Below the pieces are notes generated by a model. It ran no database searches. It saw only the letters and a program-made list of their open reading frames with translations, and was not told the origin of the DNA. Below, one piece after another: positions 18,132 to 26,707 of a DNA stretch of 64,000 nucleotides. Source of the DNA: Pseudomonas sp. C2B4 (lineage in GTDB: Bacteria > Pseudomonadota > Gammaproteobacteria > Pseudomonadales > Pseudomonadaceae); contig NZ_JABFMU010000019.1 of NCBI RefSeq assembly GCF_013359695.1, positions 1 through 64,000 of the forward strand, read 5' to 3'. The position numbers and the translations under genes were made by a program. Numbering within the stretch: the stretch's first letter is position 1; each line of letters begins with the position of its first letter.

Positions 18132-18153
18132 GTTCTTCAGTGCCTGTGGTGCC

Positions 18154-18252
18154 GCCTTCGCGAGCAGACTCGCTCCCACAAGGGATCTTTGGTGTACACA
18201 TTGTTTGTGAGCACACGAGTTCACCTGTGGGAGCGAGCCTGCTCGCGAAGGG
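18154..18252. repeat. REP pair downstream of the VOC gene
   Basis: Facing REP arms at 18154-18180 and 18224-18252 can form a hairpin after the VOC stop codon. The remaining 18253-18511 holds the presumed fpvG promoter region and no gene. Confidence 0.78.
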
Positions 18253-18379
18253 GCCCGACCAGACACCCGCTTATCTCCATGAACAATCACCTTTCTTTGC
18301 GATTTATCCAGCGCATTGACCCTCTAGGGTGCAGTGCATCAAAGAACACGAAACATTTTCTTTCACATCCCGCTTCGGG

Positions 18380-18398
18380 ATTTCGGGTGCTCATCCGT
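18380..18398 (+). promoter_or_regulatory. Candidate iron-starvation (ECF) promoter of the fpv operon
   Basis: No TAAAT-N16-CGT box is found before fpvG. The only similar element is ATTTC-N6-TCATCCGT (ATTTC at 18380, CGT at 18396), which matches the pvdL promoter at the same spacing. It lies 114 bp before the fpvG start and could be a PvdS or FecI-type promoter. Low confidence. Confidence 0.3.
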
Positions 18399-18511
18399 CC
18401 TATCTAGATGCAGTCCTGTCGCGTAGGCAAAAGCCACGACCTGACCTTTATCGTCCTCATCGCTGCGAAGCCCGTAGCAGAGGCCTTTTCATCCAGACAA
18501 GACCCTTGATC

Positions 18512-19711
18512 ATGTCGAAGAAATCCCGTTCCAAAATCTGGTTTCTGGTCCATAGCTGGCTGGCGCTGCCCATTTGGTTTTTCGTGCTGATCGTCTGCGT
18601 GACCGGCACCCTGGCGGTCGTCAGTCAGGAAATCGTCTGGCTGGCCAACCCGCAAATGCGCGCCAGCCCGCCCTCGGACGATGCGCCGCGCCTGAACTAC
18701 GACCAGATTGTCGCCGCAATCAAGAAGGCCGAGCCCGACACGCTGGTGGAGGGCATCAATCGCCCGGACGAATCACACTTTGCCCTGGACGTGAATGTCA
18801 GCTACCCCGACGGTCGTTCCGTAGTGGTGTACGTCAACCCGTACACCGGCGAGATCCAGGGCCCCGCGCCGCAATTCAATTTCCAGGCATTCACCCGCGC
18901 CCTGCATGGTTGGTGGCTGGTGCCGTTCACCAATGGCTACAGCTGGGGCTGGTATCTGGTTTCTTTTCTCAGCCTGCCGATGCTGGCTTCGCTGGTGACC
19001 GGGCTGGTGGTGTACAAGCGTTTCTGGAAAGGCTTTTTCCGGCCAACCCTGCGCATTCGTCACGGCGCACGGATTTTCTGGGGCGATTTCCACCGGCTCA
19101 GCGGCATCTGGTCGATCTGGTTCATCGCGGTGATTTCCATCACCAGCACCTGGTTCCTGATCCAGGCGTTCATGTTCGACAACCAGATTTCCATCTCTAC
19201 CGCACCGGTTGCCGCCGTGGTTCCCCGCGAAAGCGTGCCACTCACTGCCGACGGTTCGCCTGCACCGATGATCAGCCTGGAAGCCGCGATCCAACAGGCC
19301 AAGGAACGCATTCCCGGCCTCGACGAAAGTTTTGTCAGCCTGCCGGCGAATGCCTTCAGCTACCTGTCGGTGGGTGGTCGCAGCTGGTATCCATTGATGT
19401 ACCAGACCGCCGACATCAACCCGTACACCGGCGAAATCGCCGCCACTCGCCTGCTGTCGGATCGCTCCGGCCTGGAATTCGTGACCGAATCCATGCGCCC
19501 GCTGCACACCGGTGATTTCGGCGGGATCTGGATCAAGTTGATCTGGTTCTTCTTCGGCCTGCTGCTGAGCATGATGGTGCTCAGCGGCCTGTTGATCTGG
19601 ACCAAGCGCACCGCACTGGCCACGGCCAATGCCCTCAAGCGCAGCAACAAACACCCACGCAGCGAGCGTGTTTCGGCCACCGGCGGTCAAGCCACGGAGG
19701 TCAGCCCATGA
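18512..19711 (+). CDS. fpvG: FpvG, PepSY inner-membrane reductase for ferripyoverdine
   Basis: A 399-residue PepSY-associated inner-membrane protein with four main hydrophobic segments (about 10-40, 145-170, 200-225 and 345-370). It has PepSY-type repeats around the paired motif VNPYTGEI / INPYTGEI. The first helix region contains KIWFLVHSWLALP and the last WIKLIWFFFGLLLSMMVLSG, as in siderophore-iron reductases. In P. aeruginosa FpvG reduces the iron in ferripyoverdine. ATG 18512 is used; the longer frame from 18329 lies in the promoter. Its end overlaps fpvH by 4 bp, and the order fpvGHJK-CDEF matches P. aeruginosa. Confidence 0.85.
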   Translation: MSKKSRSKIWFLVHSWLALPIWFFVLIVCVTGTLAVVSQEIVWLANPQMRASPPSDDAPRLNYDQIVAAIKKAEPDTLVEGINRPDESHFALDVNVSYPDGRSVVVYVNPYTGEIQGPAPQFNFQAFTRALHGWWLVPFTNGYSWGWYLVSFLSLPMLASLVTGLVVYKRFWKGFFRPTLRIRHGARIFWGDFHRLSGIWSIWFIAVISITSTWFLIQAFMFDNQISISTAPVAAVVPRESVPLTADGSPAPMISLEAAIQQAKERIPGLDESFVSLPANAFSYLSVGGRSWYPLMYQTADINPYTGEIAATRLLSDRSGLEFVTESMRPLHTGDFGGIWIKLIWFFFGLLLSMMVLSGLLIWTKRTALATANALKRSNKHPRSERVSATGGQATEVSP

Positions 19712-20250
19712 GCCTGTTCACTGCGGAAAAACCGGCGTCGAAACTGAGCCGTTTCTGGCACAGATGGCGTTTCCACATCAACATTCTGCTGTTGCTGGTG
19801 CCGCTGGGTTTCATGCCCAAGTACTTCGCCGACGCAGCGCTTTTTCGCGGTGACACCGGACTGGGCGAGCGGGAAATCGGCGAAATCCAGGTCGGACCGT
19901 GGAGTCTGCGCCTGGCCGAATTGCGCAACGAAGCGCCGCTGCTCGATGGTCCCGCCGGCTACATGAAAAGCTTCAATGCGGCGCTGTGCGACAGCTGCCG
20001 CCATCAGGTCAAGGCCACTTACCTGCGCCTGGGCAAACCCCGCAGCCTGCGCGCCGCCGGGGTGATTTTCTTCGGCACTCCATACCGCATGGGCGCCATG
20101 TTGCCGGTCCCGGAAAAGACCAAGGCCGACGCTGAACTGTGGATCACCATGGAAGGCTGGGACGGTTCCATGCATCAGGCATCCATCCCTCTGAGCCAGG
20201 CCTCCCCCGCCACCCTCGCCTGGCTGAACAAACAAGGAGGCAAACCATGA
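19708..20250 (+). CDS. fpvH: FpvH, accessory membrane protein for ferripyoverdine reduction
   Basis: A 180-residue protein with one N-terminal membrane segment (about residues 22-40, INILLLLVPLGFMPKYFA) and a probable periplasmic domain. A CDSC pair (near residue 93) could bind metal or cycle as a disulfide. It overlaps fpvG by 4 bp and fpvJ by 4 bp, so translation is coupled. The name rests on position and size; in P. aeruginosa FpvH helps FpvG in iron release, but its chemistry is not known. Confidence 0.78.
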   Translation: MSLFTAEKPASKLSRFWHRWRFHINILLLLVPLGFMPKYFADAALFRGDTGLGEREIGEIQVGPWSLRLAELRNEAPLLDGPAGYMKSFNAALCDSCRHQVKATYLRLGKPRSLRAAGVIFFGTPYRMGAMLPVPEKTKADAELWITMEGWDGSMHQASIPLSQASPATLAWLNKQGGKP

Positions 20251-20576
20251 TCAACGTAACCCGCCCGCTGCGCGCCACGCTGCTGGTGCTTTGCGCCGGC
20301 TTCAGCGCCAGCGCCCTGGCCCACAACCCCATGTGCGAATGCAAGGCCATCGACGCCGAGCAGATCAAGTGCACCGGCGGTTTCTCCGATGGCAGCGGTG
20401 CACCGGGCGTGACCCTGGATGTGATTGGCTACGACGAAACCATCCTTGTGCCGGGCAAGCTCGGCGCCGACTCGACCTTGACGTTCAAGAAACCCGGTGC
20501 CGAGTTCTATGTGCTGTTCGACGCCGGCCCCGGCCACGTCGTCGAGATCGACCAAGCGGACATCGAAACCCCATGA
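20247..20576 (+). CDS. fpvJ: FpvJ, small periplasmic protein of the ferripyoverdine reduction unit
   Basis: A 109-residue protein with a cleavable signal peptide (ending SASALA before HNPMCECK). The mature protein has three cysteines in CECKAIDAEQIKC, suggesting redox or metal contact, and then a beta-rich domain (GGFSDGSGAPGVTLDVIGYDE). ATG 20247 overlaps the fpvH stop and follows AAGGAGG. It overlaps fpvK by 4 bp. The function is inferred from the conserved operon. Confidence 0.76.
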   Translation: MINVTRPLRATLLVLCAGFSASALAHNPMCECKAIDAEQIKCTGGFSDGSGAPGVTLDVIGYDETILVPGKLGADSTLTFKKPGAEFYVLFDAGPGHVVEIDQADIETP

Positions 20577-21145
20577 GCCACCCAACCACACAAGTCGTCC
20601 GCCCGGCCGGTGCCGGCCATGAAACCCTCAATGTGTTGCTGTTGTGCCTGATGATCCTGGCGATTGCCGGCTCGGTGGTTGCCTGGCGCCATGAGTCGCA
20701 GGACGCGCCCCATGTGAGCCGTCATCAACTGGATGCCCGCCGCGACCTGAGCGCTTCCGAGCAAGGCATCTATGCCGATTTGCGCGTGACCCTGGACGAG
20801 ATTCATTTGCTGCGTCAGGAACAACACACCCTGCCGACACCTGAAACCCTGGCCGATGAAGGCTTTGCGCCGTTCGCCCAGGATGCCAGTTCCGTGAGTC
20901 GCGGCGGTCACGCCTGGCAGTTGCTGACGGACAAGGCCTACATCGGCCAGAGCCAGACGCCCACCGTCGCCGGTTCGTTTCTGATGCGCCTGACCGCCGG
21001 CGACGATGCGCCGGACATCTGGCTTAACCGCGCCACTGACATCAAAGCCCCGGCCGACCTCACCGATGCAGCCCTCGAAAGTGCCGGCTGGCAGCAGATC
21101 GTCGCGCAATTCGATGCCGGCGTGACCCGCCAGCACCGGCACTGA
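20573..21145 (+). CDS. fpvK: FpvK, membrane protein of the ferripyoverdine reduction unit
   Basis: A 190-residue protein with one membrane segment (about residues 19-38, LNVLLLCLMILAIAGSVVAW) and a soluble domain predicted outside the cytoplasm (RRDLSASEQGIYADLRVTLDEIHLL onward). I see no catalytic motif. It begins in the fpvJ stop region (overlap 4 bp) and ends 35 bp before fpvC. The conserved gene order supports the assignment. Confidence 0.75.
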   Translation: MSHPTTQVVRPAGAGHETLNVLLLCLMILAIAGSVVAWRHESQDAPHVSRHQLDARRDLSASEQGIYADLRVTLDEIHLLRQEQHTLPTPETLADEGFAPFAQDASSVSRGGHAWQLLTDKAYIGQSQTPTVAGSFLMRLTAGDDAPDIWLNRATDIKAPADLTDAALESAGWQQIVAQFDAGVTRQHRH

Positions 21146-21180
21146 ACCCTCGCCTTCACCCGAGAGAAGACCGCTTTCCC

Positions 21181-22107
21181 ATGCCCATTTCATCTTTACG
21201 CTCTGTTCTGCGCCTGACGCTGGTCGGCCTGCTGGCCTGCCTGCTGGCTCCCCTGGCCAGTGCCGACGAGGCCAAGCGCCTGCGCATCGGCATCACCCTG
21301 CACCCCTATTACAGCTACGTGGCCAACATCGTCGGCAACAAGGCCGAAGTGGTGCCGCTGATTCCAGCCGGTTTCAACCCGCACGCCTATGAACCACGGG
21401 CCGAAGACATCAAACGCATCAGCGGGCTGGATGTGATCGTGCTAAACGGCGTCGGCCATGACGATTTCGCCGACCGCATGATCGCCGCCAGCGAAACACC
21501 GGACGTCAAGGTGATCGAAGCCAACGAGAACGTGCCGCTGCTGGCCGCCACCGGGGTTGCCGCACGGGGCGCCGGCAAGGTGGTCAACCCGCATACGTTC
21601 CTGTCGATCAGCGCCTCGATCGCCCAGGTCAACAATATCGCCCGGGAACTGGGCAAACTCGATCCGGCCAACGCCAGGACTTACACCGAGAACGCCCGCG
21701 CCTATGGCAAACGCCTGCGCAAGATGCGCGCCGATGCCCTGGCCAAATTGACCCAGGCACCGAATGCCGAACTGCGCGTCGCCACGGTGCACGCGGCTTA
21801 CGACTACTTGCTGCGTGAGTTCGGCCTGGAAGTCACCGCCGTGGTCGAACCGGCCCACGGCATCGAGCCGAGCCCGAGCCAGTTGAAGAAAACCATCGAC
21901 CAGTTGCGTGAACTGGACGTGAAGGTGATTTTCTCGGAGATGGATTTCCCGTCCACCTACGTCGACACCATCCAGCGTGAATCCGGCGTGAAGCTGTACC
22001 CGCTGTCGCACATTTCCTATGGCGAGTACACCGCCGACAAGTATGAGAAAGAGATGACCGGCAACCTCAACACCGTGGTGCGGGCGATTCAGGAGTCGGG
22101 CTCATGA
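21181..22107 (+). CDS. fpvC: FpvC, metal-binding periplasmic protein (ZnuA/SitA family)
   Basis: A 308-residue cluster A-I binding protein with a signal peptide (to about residue 28). Metal ligands expected in this family are visible: His68 in GFNPHAYEPR, a second His in VVNPHTFLSIS (about 138), a third in ATVHAAYDYLLREFG (about 200) and an acidic residue in VIFSEMDFPST (about 265). In P. aeruginosa FpvC and FpvF bind ferripyoverdine or the released iron in the periplasm. It overlaps the fpvD start by 4 bp. Confidence 0.85.
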   Translation: MPISSLRSVLRLTLVGLLACLLAPLASADEAKRLRIGITLHPYYSYVANIVGNKAEVVPLIPAGFNPHAYEPRAEDIKRISGLDVIVLNGVGHDDFADRMIAASETPDVKVIEANENVPLLAATGVAARGAGKVVNPHTFLSISASIAQVNNIARELGKLDPANARTYTENARAYGKRLRKMRADALAKLTQAPNAELRVATVHAAYDYLLREFGLEVTAVVEPAHGIEPSPSQLKKTIDQLRELDVKVIFSEMDFPSTYVDTIQRESGVKLYPLSHISYGEYTADKYEKEMTGNLNTVVRAIQESGS

Positions 22108-22964
22108 CATCGAAAGAAACCCTCCTGGCCAACACCCAATCCCCTGTGGGAGCGAGCCTGCTCGCGAAGACGACCAATCAGTCGCCATCATCGTTGAATG
22201 ACACACCGCATTCGCGAGCAGGTCGAAACGTCGCACCGTCGCTCCCACAGGTTTCGGGACCGACCCTGGATTTTACGGAGGTCTGCCTGACCCTCGGCCG
22301 CACGACGATCCTCGATAAAGTCACCTTTCAGGTCCGCCCCGGCAGCGTGCATGCGCTGGTCGGCCCCAACGGCGGTGGCAAGAGTTCGCTGATCAAGACC
22401 CTGCTCGGGCAGATGCCGCATCAGGGCCGCTTGAGCCTGCAATGGCCGGGCGAACCGGGCACCATTGGCTATGTGCCGCAGTCACTGGAATTCGACCGTG
22501 GCCTGCCGATGACCGTCGATGATTTCATGGCCGCCATGTGCCAACGGCGCCCGGCGTTCCTCGGTTTGAGCAAGCACTACGCGGCAGCGATTGGCGAGGC
22601 GCTGGAACGGGTCGGCATGCAGGACAAGCGCAAGCGGCGCATGGGTGCGTTGTCCGGTGGCGAGCGCCAGCGGGTATTACTGGCGCAAGGGCTGATTCCG
22701 CCGCCACAGCTACTGGTACTCGATGAACCGATGTCGGCCCTCGATGAGGCCGGCATCCAGGTGTTTGAACGCTTGCTCGTTGACTGGCGGGCGGCGGGTA
22801 TCACCGTGCTGTGGATCGAGCACGATCTGGAAGCGGTCGGGCGCCTGGCGGACCACGTCACCGGGCTCAACCGCCGGGTGCTGTTCGACGCCACGCCGCA
22901 ACAGGCGCTGACGCCAGATCGCCTGCTGACATTGTTCTCGACCCATCCGCGGAGCCTTGCCTGA
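22104..22964 (+). CDS. fpvD: FpvD, ABC transporter ATPase with a REP-derived N-terminus
   Basis: A 286-residue ATPase of the metal ABC family that powers FpvE. Walker A GPNGGGKSS (about 90-98), signature LSGGERQR (about 184), Walker B LLVLDEP (about 204-210) and the switch His in WIEHDLEAV are all present. The first roughly 50 residues are unusual: they translate a REP pair (VGASLLAK and HSRAG are its products). Similarity to other ATPases starts only near LDFTEVCLTLGRTTIL. The ATG at 22104 overlaps the fpvC stop, and no later ATG or GTG with a ribosome site precedes the conserved part. The extension is therefore probably translated. Confidence 0.83.
   Translation: MTSKETLLANTQSPVGASLLAKTTNQSPSSLNDTPHSRAGRNVAPSLPQVSGPTLDFTEVCLTLGRTTILDKVTFQVRPGSVHALVGPNGGGKSSLIKTLLGQMPHQGRLSLQWPGEPGTIGYVPQSLEFDRGLPMTVDDFMAAMCQRRPAFLGLSKHYAAAIGEALERVGMQDKRKRRMGALSGGERQRVLLAQGLIPPPQLLVLDEPMSALDEAGIQVFERLLVDWRAAGITVLWIEHDLEAVGRLADHVTGLNRRVLFDATPQQALTPDRLLTLFSTHPRSLA
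22144..22251. repeat. REP pair inside the fpvD reading frame
   Basis: The forward arm GTGGGAGCGAGCCTGCTCGC begins at 22146. The inverted arm (22211-22250) is split: TTCGCGAGCAGG and TCGCTCCCACAG are separated by 16 bases where other copies have one, a net gain of 15 that keeps the frame. The whole element is open in the fpvD frame. Confidence 0.8.
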
Positions 22965-23863
22965 TGAGTTACGAAGCCTTTCGTTTGATGGTGCAGGGCT
23001 GGGCCTCATCCGGGTATTTGCCCGAGGCACTGGCCTATGGATTTGTGGTCAACGCACTGCTCGCCGGCCTGCTGATCGGCCCGGTGCTGGGCGGGTTGGG
23101 CACCCTGGTGGTGGTCAAGCGCTTCGCGTTTTTCTCGGAAGCGGTGGGCCACGCCGCGCTGACCGGCGTGGCCATCGGCATTTTGCTCGGTGAACCCTAC
23201 ACCGGTCCCTACGGCAGCCTGTTCGGCTACTGCCTGCTGTTCGGCATCCTGCTCAACTACCTGCGCAACCGCACCGGTCTGGCGCCGGACACCTTGATCG
23301 GCGTGTTTCTCTCGGTGTCCCTGGCGTTGGGTGCGAGCCTGCTGCTGATTCTGGCGGGCAAGATCAACGTGCACATTCTGGAAAACGTGTTGTTCGGCTC
23401 GGTGCTGACGGTCAACGGCAATGACCTGTTGGTATTGGCCATCGTCGGTTCGCTGGTCATGGCGCTGGCCTTGCCGTTGTACAACCGCATCATGCTCGCC
23501 AGCTTCAACCCGCAGCTGGCAGCCGTGCGCGGGGTGGCGGTAAAGACGCTGGATTATCTGTTCGTGATTCTGGTGACCCTGATCACCGTCGCCGCGGTGA
23601 AAGTCATCGGCGCGATTCTGGTGGGCGCCCTGCTGGTGATTCCGGCGGCGGCAGCGCGTTTGCTCAGCCAGTCGCTGAAAGGCTTTTTCTGGTGTTCGGT
23701 GCTGATCGCCACGGTGAGCACCCTGTGCGGAATTCTCGCGCCGATTGTCTTCGACCTGCCGATCCCGTCCGGCGCCGCGATCATTCTGGTGGCCGGTATC
23801 GCCTTCGCCCTCGCCGCCATCGCCCGCGGTGTCGTCCCCAGCCTGAAAGGGAACCTTGGATAA
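22964..23863 (+). CDS. fpvE: FpvE, ABC-3 family metal permease
   Basis: A 299-residue permease with eight or so membrane segments, ABC-3 (ZnuB/SitC) family. Typical stretches are GPVLGGLGTLVVVKRFAFFSEAVGHAALTG (about 38-68), FGSVLTVNGNDL and VKVIGAILVGALLVIPAAAARLLSQ (about 205-230). The start ATG shares its A with the fpvD stop, and the stop abuts fpvF. With FpvD it forms the inner-membrane part of the FpvCDEF system. Confidence 0.86.
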   Translation: MSYEAFRLMVQGWASSGYLPEALAYGFVVNALLAGLLIGPVLGGLGTLVVVKRFAFFSEAVGHAALTGVAIGILLGEPYTGPYGSLFGYCLLFGILLNYLRNRTGLAPDTLIGVFLSVSLALGASLLLILAGKINVHILENVLFGSVLTVNGNDLLVLAIVGSLVMALALPLYNRIMLASFNPQLAAVRGVAVKTLDYLFVILVTLITVAAVKVIGAILVGALLVIPAAAARLLSQSLKGFFWCSVLIATVSTLCGILAPIVFDLPIPSGAAIILVAGIAFALAAIARGVVPSLKGNLG

Positions 23864-24766
23864 ATGCCTTCCTCTCTGCGACAACTGACCCTGGCCCTCG
23901 CCCTCTGTGGGCTGGTCAATACATCCTTTGCGGCCGACAACGCCAAACCGCTGCGCGTTTTGGCATCGCTGCCGGTCACCTATGGCCTGGGCGAAGTGCT
24001 GCTCAAGGGCACCGATGTCAGCCTTGAGCGCGCGGCCCCGGCCAACCTGCCCGGCAGCCGTCAGACCGCTTACTTCACTGGTCGTGGCGCCTCGGCGCTG
24101 GCCAAACTGGCGACCGACGCCGACGCGGTCATCGGTCTGCGTTCATTGTGGGCGGATGACCCGCTGTACCCGATTGCGCGACGCAGCAACATCCGCATCA
24201 TCGAAGTCGATGCCGCCCGCCCCGTGGACGGCGCCCTGCCCGGCATCGCCGTGCAGCCGGGCAACAAGGTCGATGGCTTGAACAGTCAACCCTGGCTGGC
24301 CAGCAACAACATGGGGCGCATGGCCGATGTGATGGCGGCTGACCTGGTGCGCCTGGCACCTGCGGCCAAGCCGGCGATCGAGGCTAATCTGGCGGCGCTC
24401 AAGCAGCGCCTGCTCAAACTCAGTGCCGACAGCGAAGCGCGTCTCGCCGCTGCGGACAACCTCAGTGTGATGAGCCTCAGCGATCACTTCGGCTATCTGG
24501 TCGGCGGACTCAATCTGGAACTGATTGGCCAGGACGCGCGACCGGATGCCGAATGGACACCTGAAGCACTGAAGGATTTGAGCGCGACGCTCAAGGACAA
24601 TGATGTGGCGGTGGTGCTGCATCATCGGCAACCTTCGGAGGCGGTGAAATCGGCCATCACACAAGGCGGGAGCCGACTGGTGGTGTTGAGTACCGATGCC
24701 GAGGATCCGGTGGCTGAGCTGGAGGGGAACGTGGATTTGGTGATCAAGGGATTGAGTGGGGCGTGA
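23864..24766 (+). CDS. fpvF: FpvF, periplasmic metal/siderophore-binding protein
   Basis: A 300-residue binding protein with a signal peptide (cleavage near NTSFAADN). It is related to the cluster A-I proteins but diverged: LASLPVTYGLGEVLLKGTDVSLERAAPANLPGSRQTAYFTGRG takes the place of the usual His-rich loop, and SDHFGYLVGGLNLELIG has a retained His. It starts directly after the fpvE stop and ends the operon; a REP pair and a terminator follow. In P. aeruginosa FpvF cooperates with FpvC. Confidence 0.83.
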   Translation: MPSSLRQLTLALALCGLVNTSFAADNAKPLRVLASLPVTYGLGEVLLKGTDVSLERAAPANLPGSRQTAYFTGRGASALAKLATDADAVIGLRSLWADDPLYPIARRSNIRIIEVDAARPVDGALPGIAVQPGNKVDGLNSQPWLASNNMGRMADVMAADLVRLAPAAKPAIEANLAALKQRLLKLSADSEARLAAADNLSVMSLSDHFGYLVGGLNLELIGQDARPDAEWTPEALKDLSATLKDNDVAVVLHHRQPSEAVKSAITQGGSRLVVLSTDAEDPVAELEGNVDLVIKGLSGA

Positions 24767-24787
24767 CCCCGCGCCCACTGAGATTTC

Positions 24788-24881
24788 CCTGTGGGAGCGA
24801 GCCTGCTCGCGAAGGCGGCATCAAATTCAACCCATACGTTGACTGATCCACCGCATTCTCGAGCAGGCTCGCTCCCACAGG
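24788..24881. repeat. REP pair after fpvF
   Basis: Facing REP arms (24788-24814 and 24853-24881) lie between the fpvF stop and the shared terminator. The second arm carries ATTCTCGAGC instead of ATTCGCGAGC. Confidence 0.78.
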
Positions 24882-24904
24882 TATTGCGTCGTCCTCCAGG
24901 CATG

Positions 24905-24943
24905 AAAAAGCCCGCTGACCGTCACCGGTTCAGCGGGCTTTCC
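24905..24943. terminator. Bidirectional intrinsic terminator between fpvF and mbtH
   Basis: AAAGCCCGCTGA (24907-24918) pairs perfectly with TCAGCGGGCTTT (24930-24941) around an 11-base loop, with A-rich and T-rich flanks. The geometry serves both the rightward fpv operon and the leftward mbtH transcript. Confidence 0.85.
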
Positions 24944-24957
24944 ATATACGCGGAAGA

Positions 24958-25185
24958 TCAGTGCGCCACTGCCGCCTGCTCATCCATCTTCTGCCGCAAA
25001 CTCAGCGGACGCATGTCGGTCCAGGTTTCTTCGATGTAGGCCAGGCACTCCTTTTTCAGGCCTTTCTTGCCCACGGCGCGCCAGCCTTCCGGGATAGCTT
25101 TGTAGTCGGGCCAGATCGAGTACTGCTCTTCGTGGTTGACCACGACCTGAAAGAGGATGTCCTCGCGGTCGAATACTGACGTCAT
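24958..25185 (-). CDS. MbtH-like protein of pyoverdine synthesis
   Basis: A 75-residue MbtH-family protein that binds NRPS adenylation domains and supports their activity. The family signature is complete: [41 protein letters not shown] 25183-25185 has GGAGA 6 bp upstream. It sits downstream of pvdH but has its own perfect PvdS box, so it can be transcribed separately. The likely partner is PvdL and the other pyoverdine synthetases outside the window. Confidence 0.9.
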   Translation of the reverse strand: MTSVFDREDILFQVVVNHEEQYSIWPDYKAIPEGWRAVGKKGLKKECLAYIEETWTDMRPLSLRQKMDEQAAVAH

Positions 25186-25245
25186 GCTGTTTCTCCATCA
25201 CTGTAGGGTGGGCTGCACGCCGCGTGCAGCCGGTATGTAGAAGGA

Positions 25246-25269
25246 ACGTTTCAGAACCCGGAAAATTTA
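25246..25269 (-). promoter_or_regulatory. PvdS (IS) box of mbtH
   Basis: On the minus strand TAAAT (25265-25269) and CGT (25246-25248) are separated by exactly 16 bp, the iron-starvation box recognised by PvdS. It lies 61 bp before the mbtH start, and its TAAAT overlaps the pvdH stop codon at 25267-25269. Confidence 0.75.
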
Positions 25270-26673
25270 GAGACTGGCAGTGGCAGCGGCCATTGCCCGA
25301 CCGAAAATCTCGGCCACCTGGTCGATTTCCGCTGCGGTAATCACCAGCGGCGGCAGGAAGCGCACCACACCGCCGTGTCGACCGCCCAGTTCGAGGATCA
25401 AGCCGCGCTTGAGGCATTCGCGCTGCACCAGCGGTGCCAGGCGCGCAAACACCGGCGGATGGCCCATGGCATCCGGCTCACCGGTCGGATCAACCAGCTC
25501 AACACCCAGCATCAGACCGCGACCGCGAATGTCGCCCAGTTGCGGGAAGTCGCGCTGCAGGAGGCGCAAATGTTCGCTCAGGCGCTCGCCCATGGCGGCG
25601 GCGTGTTCGCAAACCTTGTGCTCGGTCAGGTAACGCATCACGGCGGAACCGGCGGCCATGGCCATCTGGTTGCCACGGAAGGTCCCGGCATGGGCACCCG
25701 GCGCCCAGGTATCGAGCCAGTCGCGATACACCACCACCGCCAGCGGCAGGCTGCCGCCGATGGCTTTGGACATCACCACCACATCCGGGATGATCCCGGC
25801 GTGTTCGAAGGCAAACATCTTGCCGGTGCGGGCGAAACCGCTCTGGATCTCGTCGACGATCAGCGCCACGCCAGCCTGCTCGGTGATGCGACGCAAACCG
25901 CGCAGCCAGTCCAGATCAGCCGGGATCACCCCGCCCTCGCCCTGCACCACTTCAACGATCACTGCCGCCGGCAGTTGCACGCCGGCTTCGGGATCGTTGA
26001 GCAGGTTTTCCAGGTAATGGAGGTTGGCCTTCACCCCTTGCGCGCCACCCAGACCGAAGGGGCAGCGGTAATCGTAAGGGTATGGCATGAATTGCACGCC
26101 GTTACTGAGCAATGCACCCAGTGGCTTTTTCGGCCCCAGGCTGCCCATCAGGCTCAGCGCGCCCTGGCTCATGCCGTGGTAACCGCCCTGGAACGACAGC
26201 ACGGTGCTACGACCGGTGGCAGTGCGTACCAGTTTCAATGCGGCTTCCACCGCGTCAGTCCCGGTAGGTCCGCAAAACTGAATCTTCGCCTGCGCGGCCA
26301 ATGCCGGTGGCAACAGGCCGAATAAGTCCTGAACGAACCGGTCCTTGACCGGCGTGGTCAGGTCCAGCGTGTGCAGCGGCAATTCGTCGGTCAGCACTTG
26401 CTGGATGGCTTCGATCACCACCGGATGGTTGTGTCCCAGGGCCAACGTCCCGGCACCGGCCAGACAATCGATGAAGCGGCGGCCTTCGACGTCTTCGACA
26501 TGGATGCCCTTGGCCCGTTTCAGCGCCAGGGGAATGCGACGCGGGTAGCTGCGGGCATTGGATTCCTGCTGGCTCTGGCGGGCCAGCAGCGGTGATTCGT
26601 TGAACTGATAAAGCGTCTCGGTCGGGGCGATCTGGGCCGGCTGATCTTCGATAAGGCTGGTGGCGACTGACAT
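25267..26673 (-). CDS. pvdH: PvdH, L-2,4-diaminobutyrate:2-oxoglutarate aminotransferase
   Basis: A 468-residue class III aminotransferase that makes L-2,4-diaminobutyrate, a residue of the pyoverdine chromophore, from aspartate semialdehyde. Family motifs: IPLALKRAKGIHVEDVEGRRFIDCLAGAGTLALGHNHP, FCGPTGTDAVEAALKL (PLP phosphate site, about 130-145), LIVDEIQSGFARTGKMFAFEH and the PLP lysine in VVMSKAIGGSLPLAVV (about 300). Gene order beside mbtH matches P. aeruginosa. A perfect PvdS box lies 35 bp upstream. The product should feed the third adenylation domain of PvdL. Confidence 0.9.
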   Translation of the reverse strand: MSVATSLIEDQPAQIAPTETLYQFNESPLLARQSQQESNARSYPRRIPLALKRAKGIHVEDVEGRRFIDCLAGAGTLALGHNHPVVIEAIQQVLTDELPLHTLDLTTPVKDRFVQDLFGLLPPALAAQAKIQFCGPTGTDAVEAALKLVRTATGRSTVLSFQGGYHGMSQGALSLMGSLGPKKPLGALLSNGVQFMPYPYDYRCPFGLGGAQGVKANLHYLENLLNDPEAGVQLPAAVIVEVVQGEGGVIPADLDWLRGLRRITEQAGVALIVDEIQSGFARTGKMFAFEHAGIIPDVVVMSKAIGGSLPLAVVVYRDWLDTWAPGAHAGTFRGNQMAMAAGSAVMRYLTEHKVCEHAAAMGERLSEHLRLLQRDFPQLGDIRGRGLMLGVELVDPTGEPDAMGHPPVFARLAPLVQRECLKRGLILELGGRHGGVVRFLPPLVITAAEIDQVAEIFGRAMAAATASL

Positions 26674-26707
26674 TTCTGGACCTCAGTAAGGTTTTCCTGT
26701 TCTGGAA

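Noticed and set aside
18371..18386. ATCCCG-CTT-CGGGAT hairpin as a terminator
   Set aside because: It lacks a T-run and lies in the promoter region of fpvG; more likely an incidental dyad.
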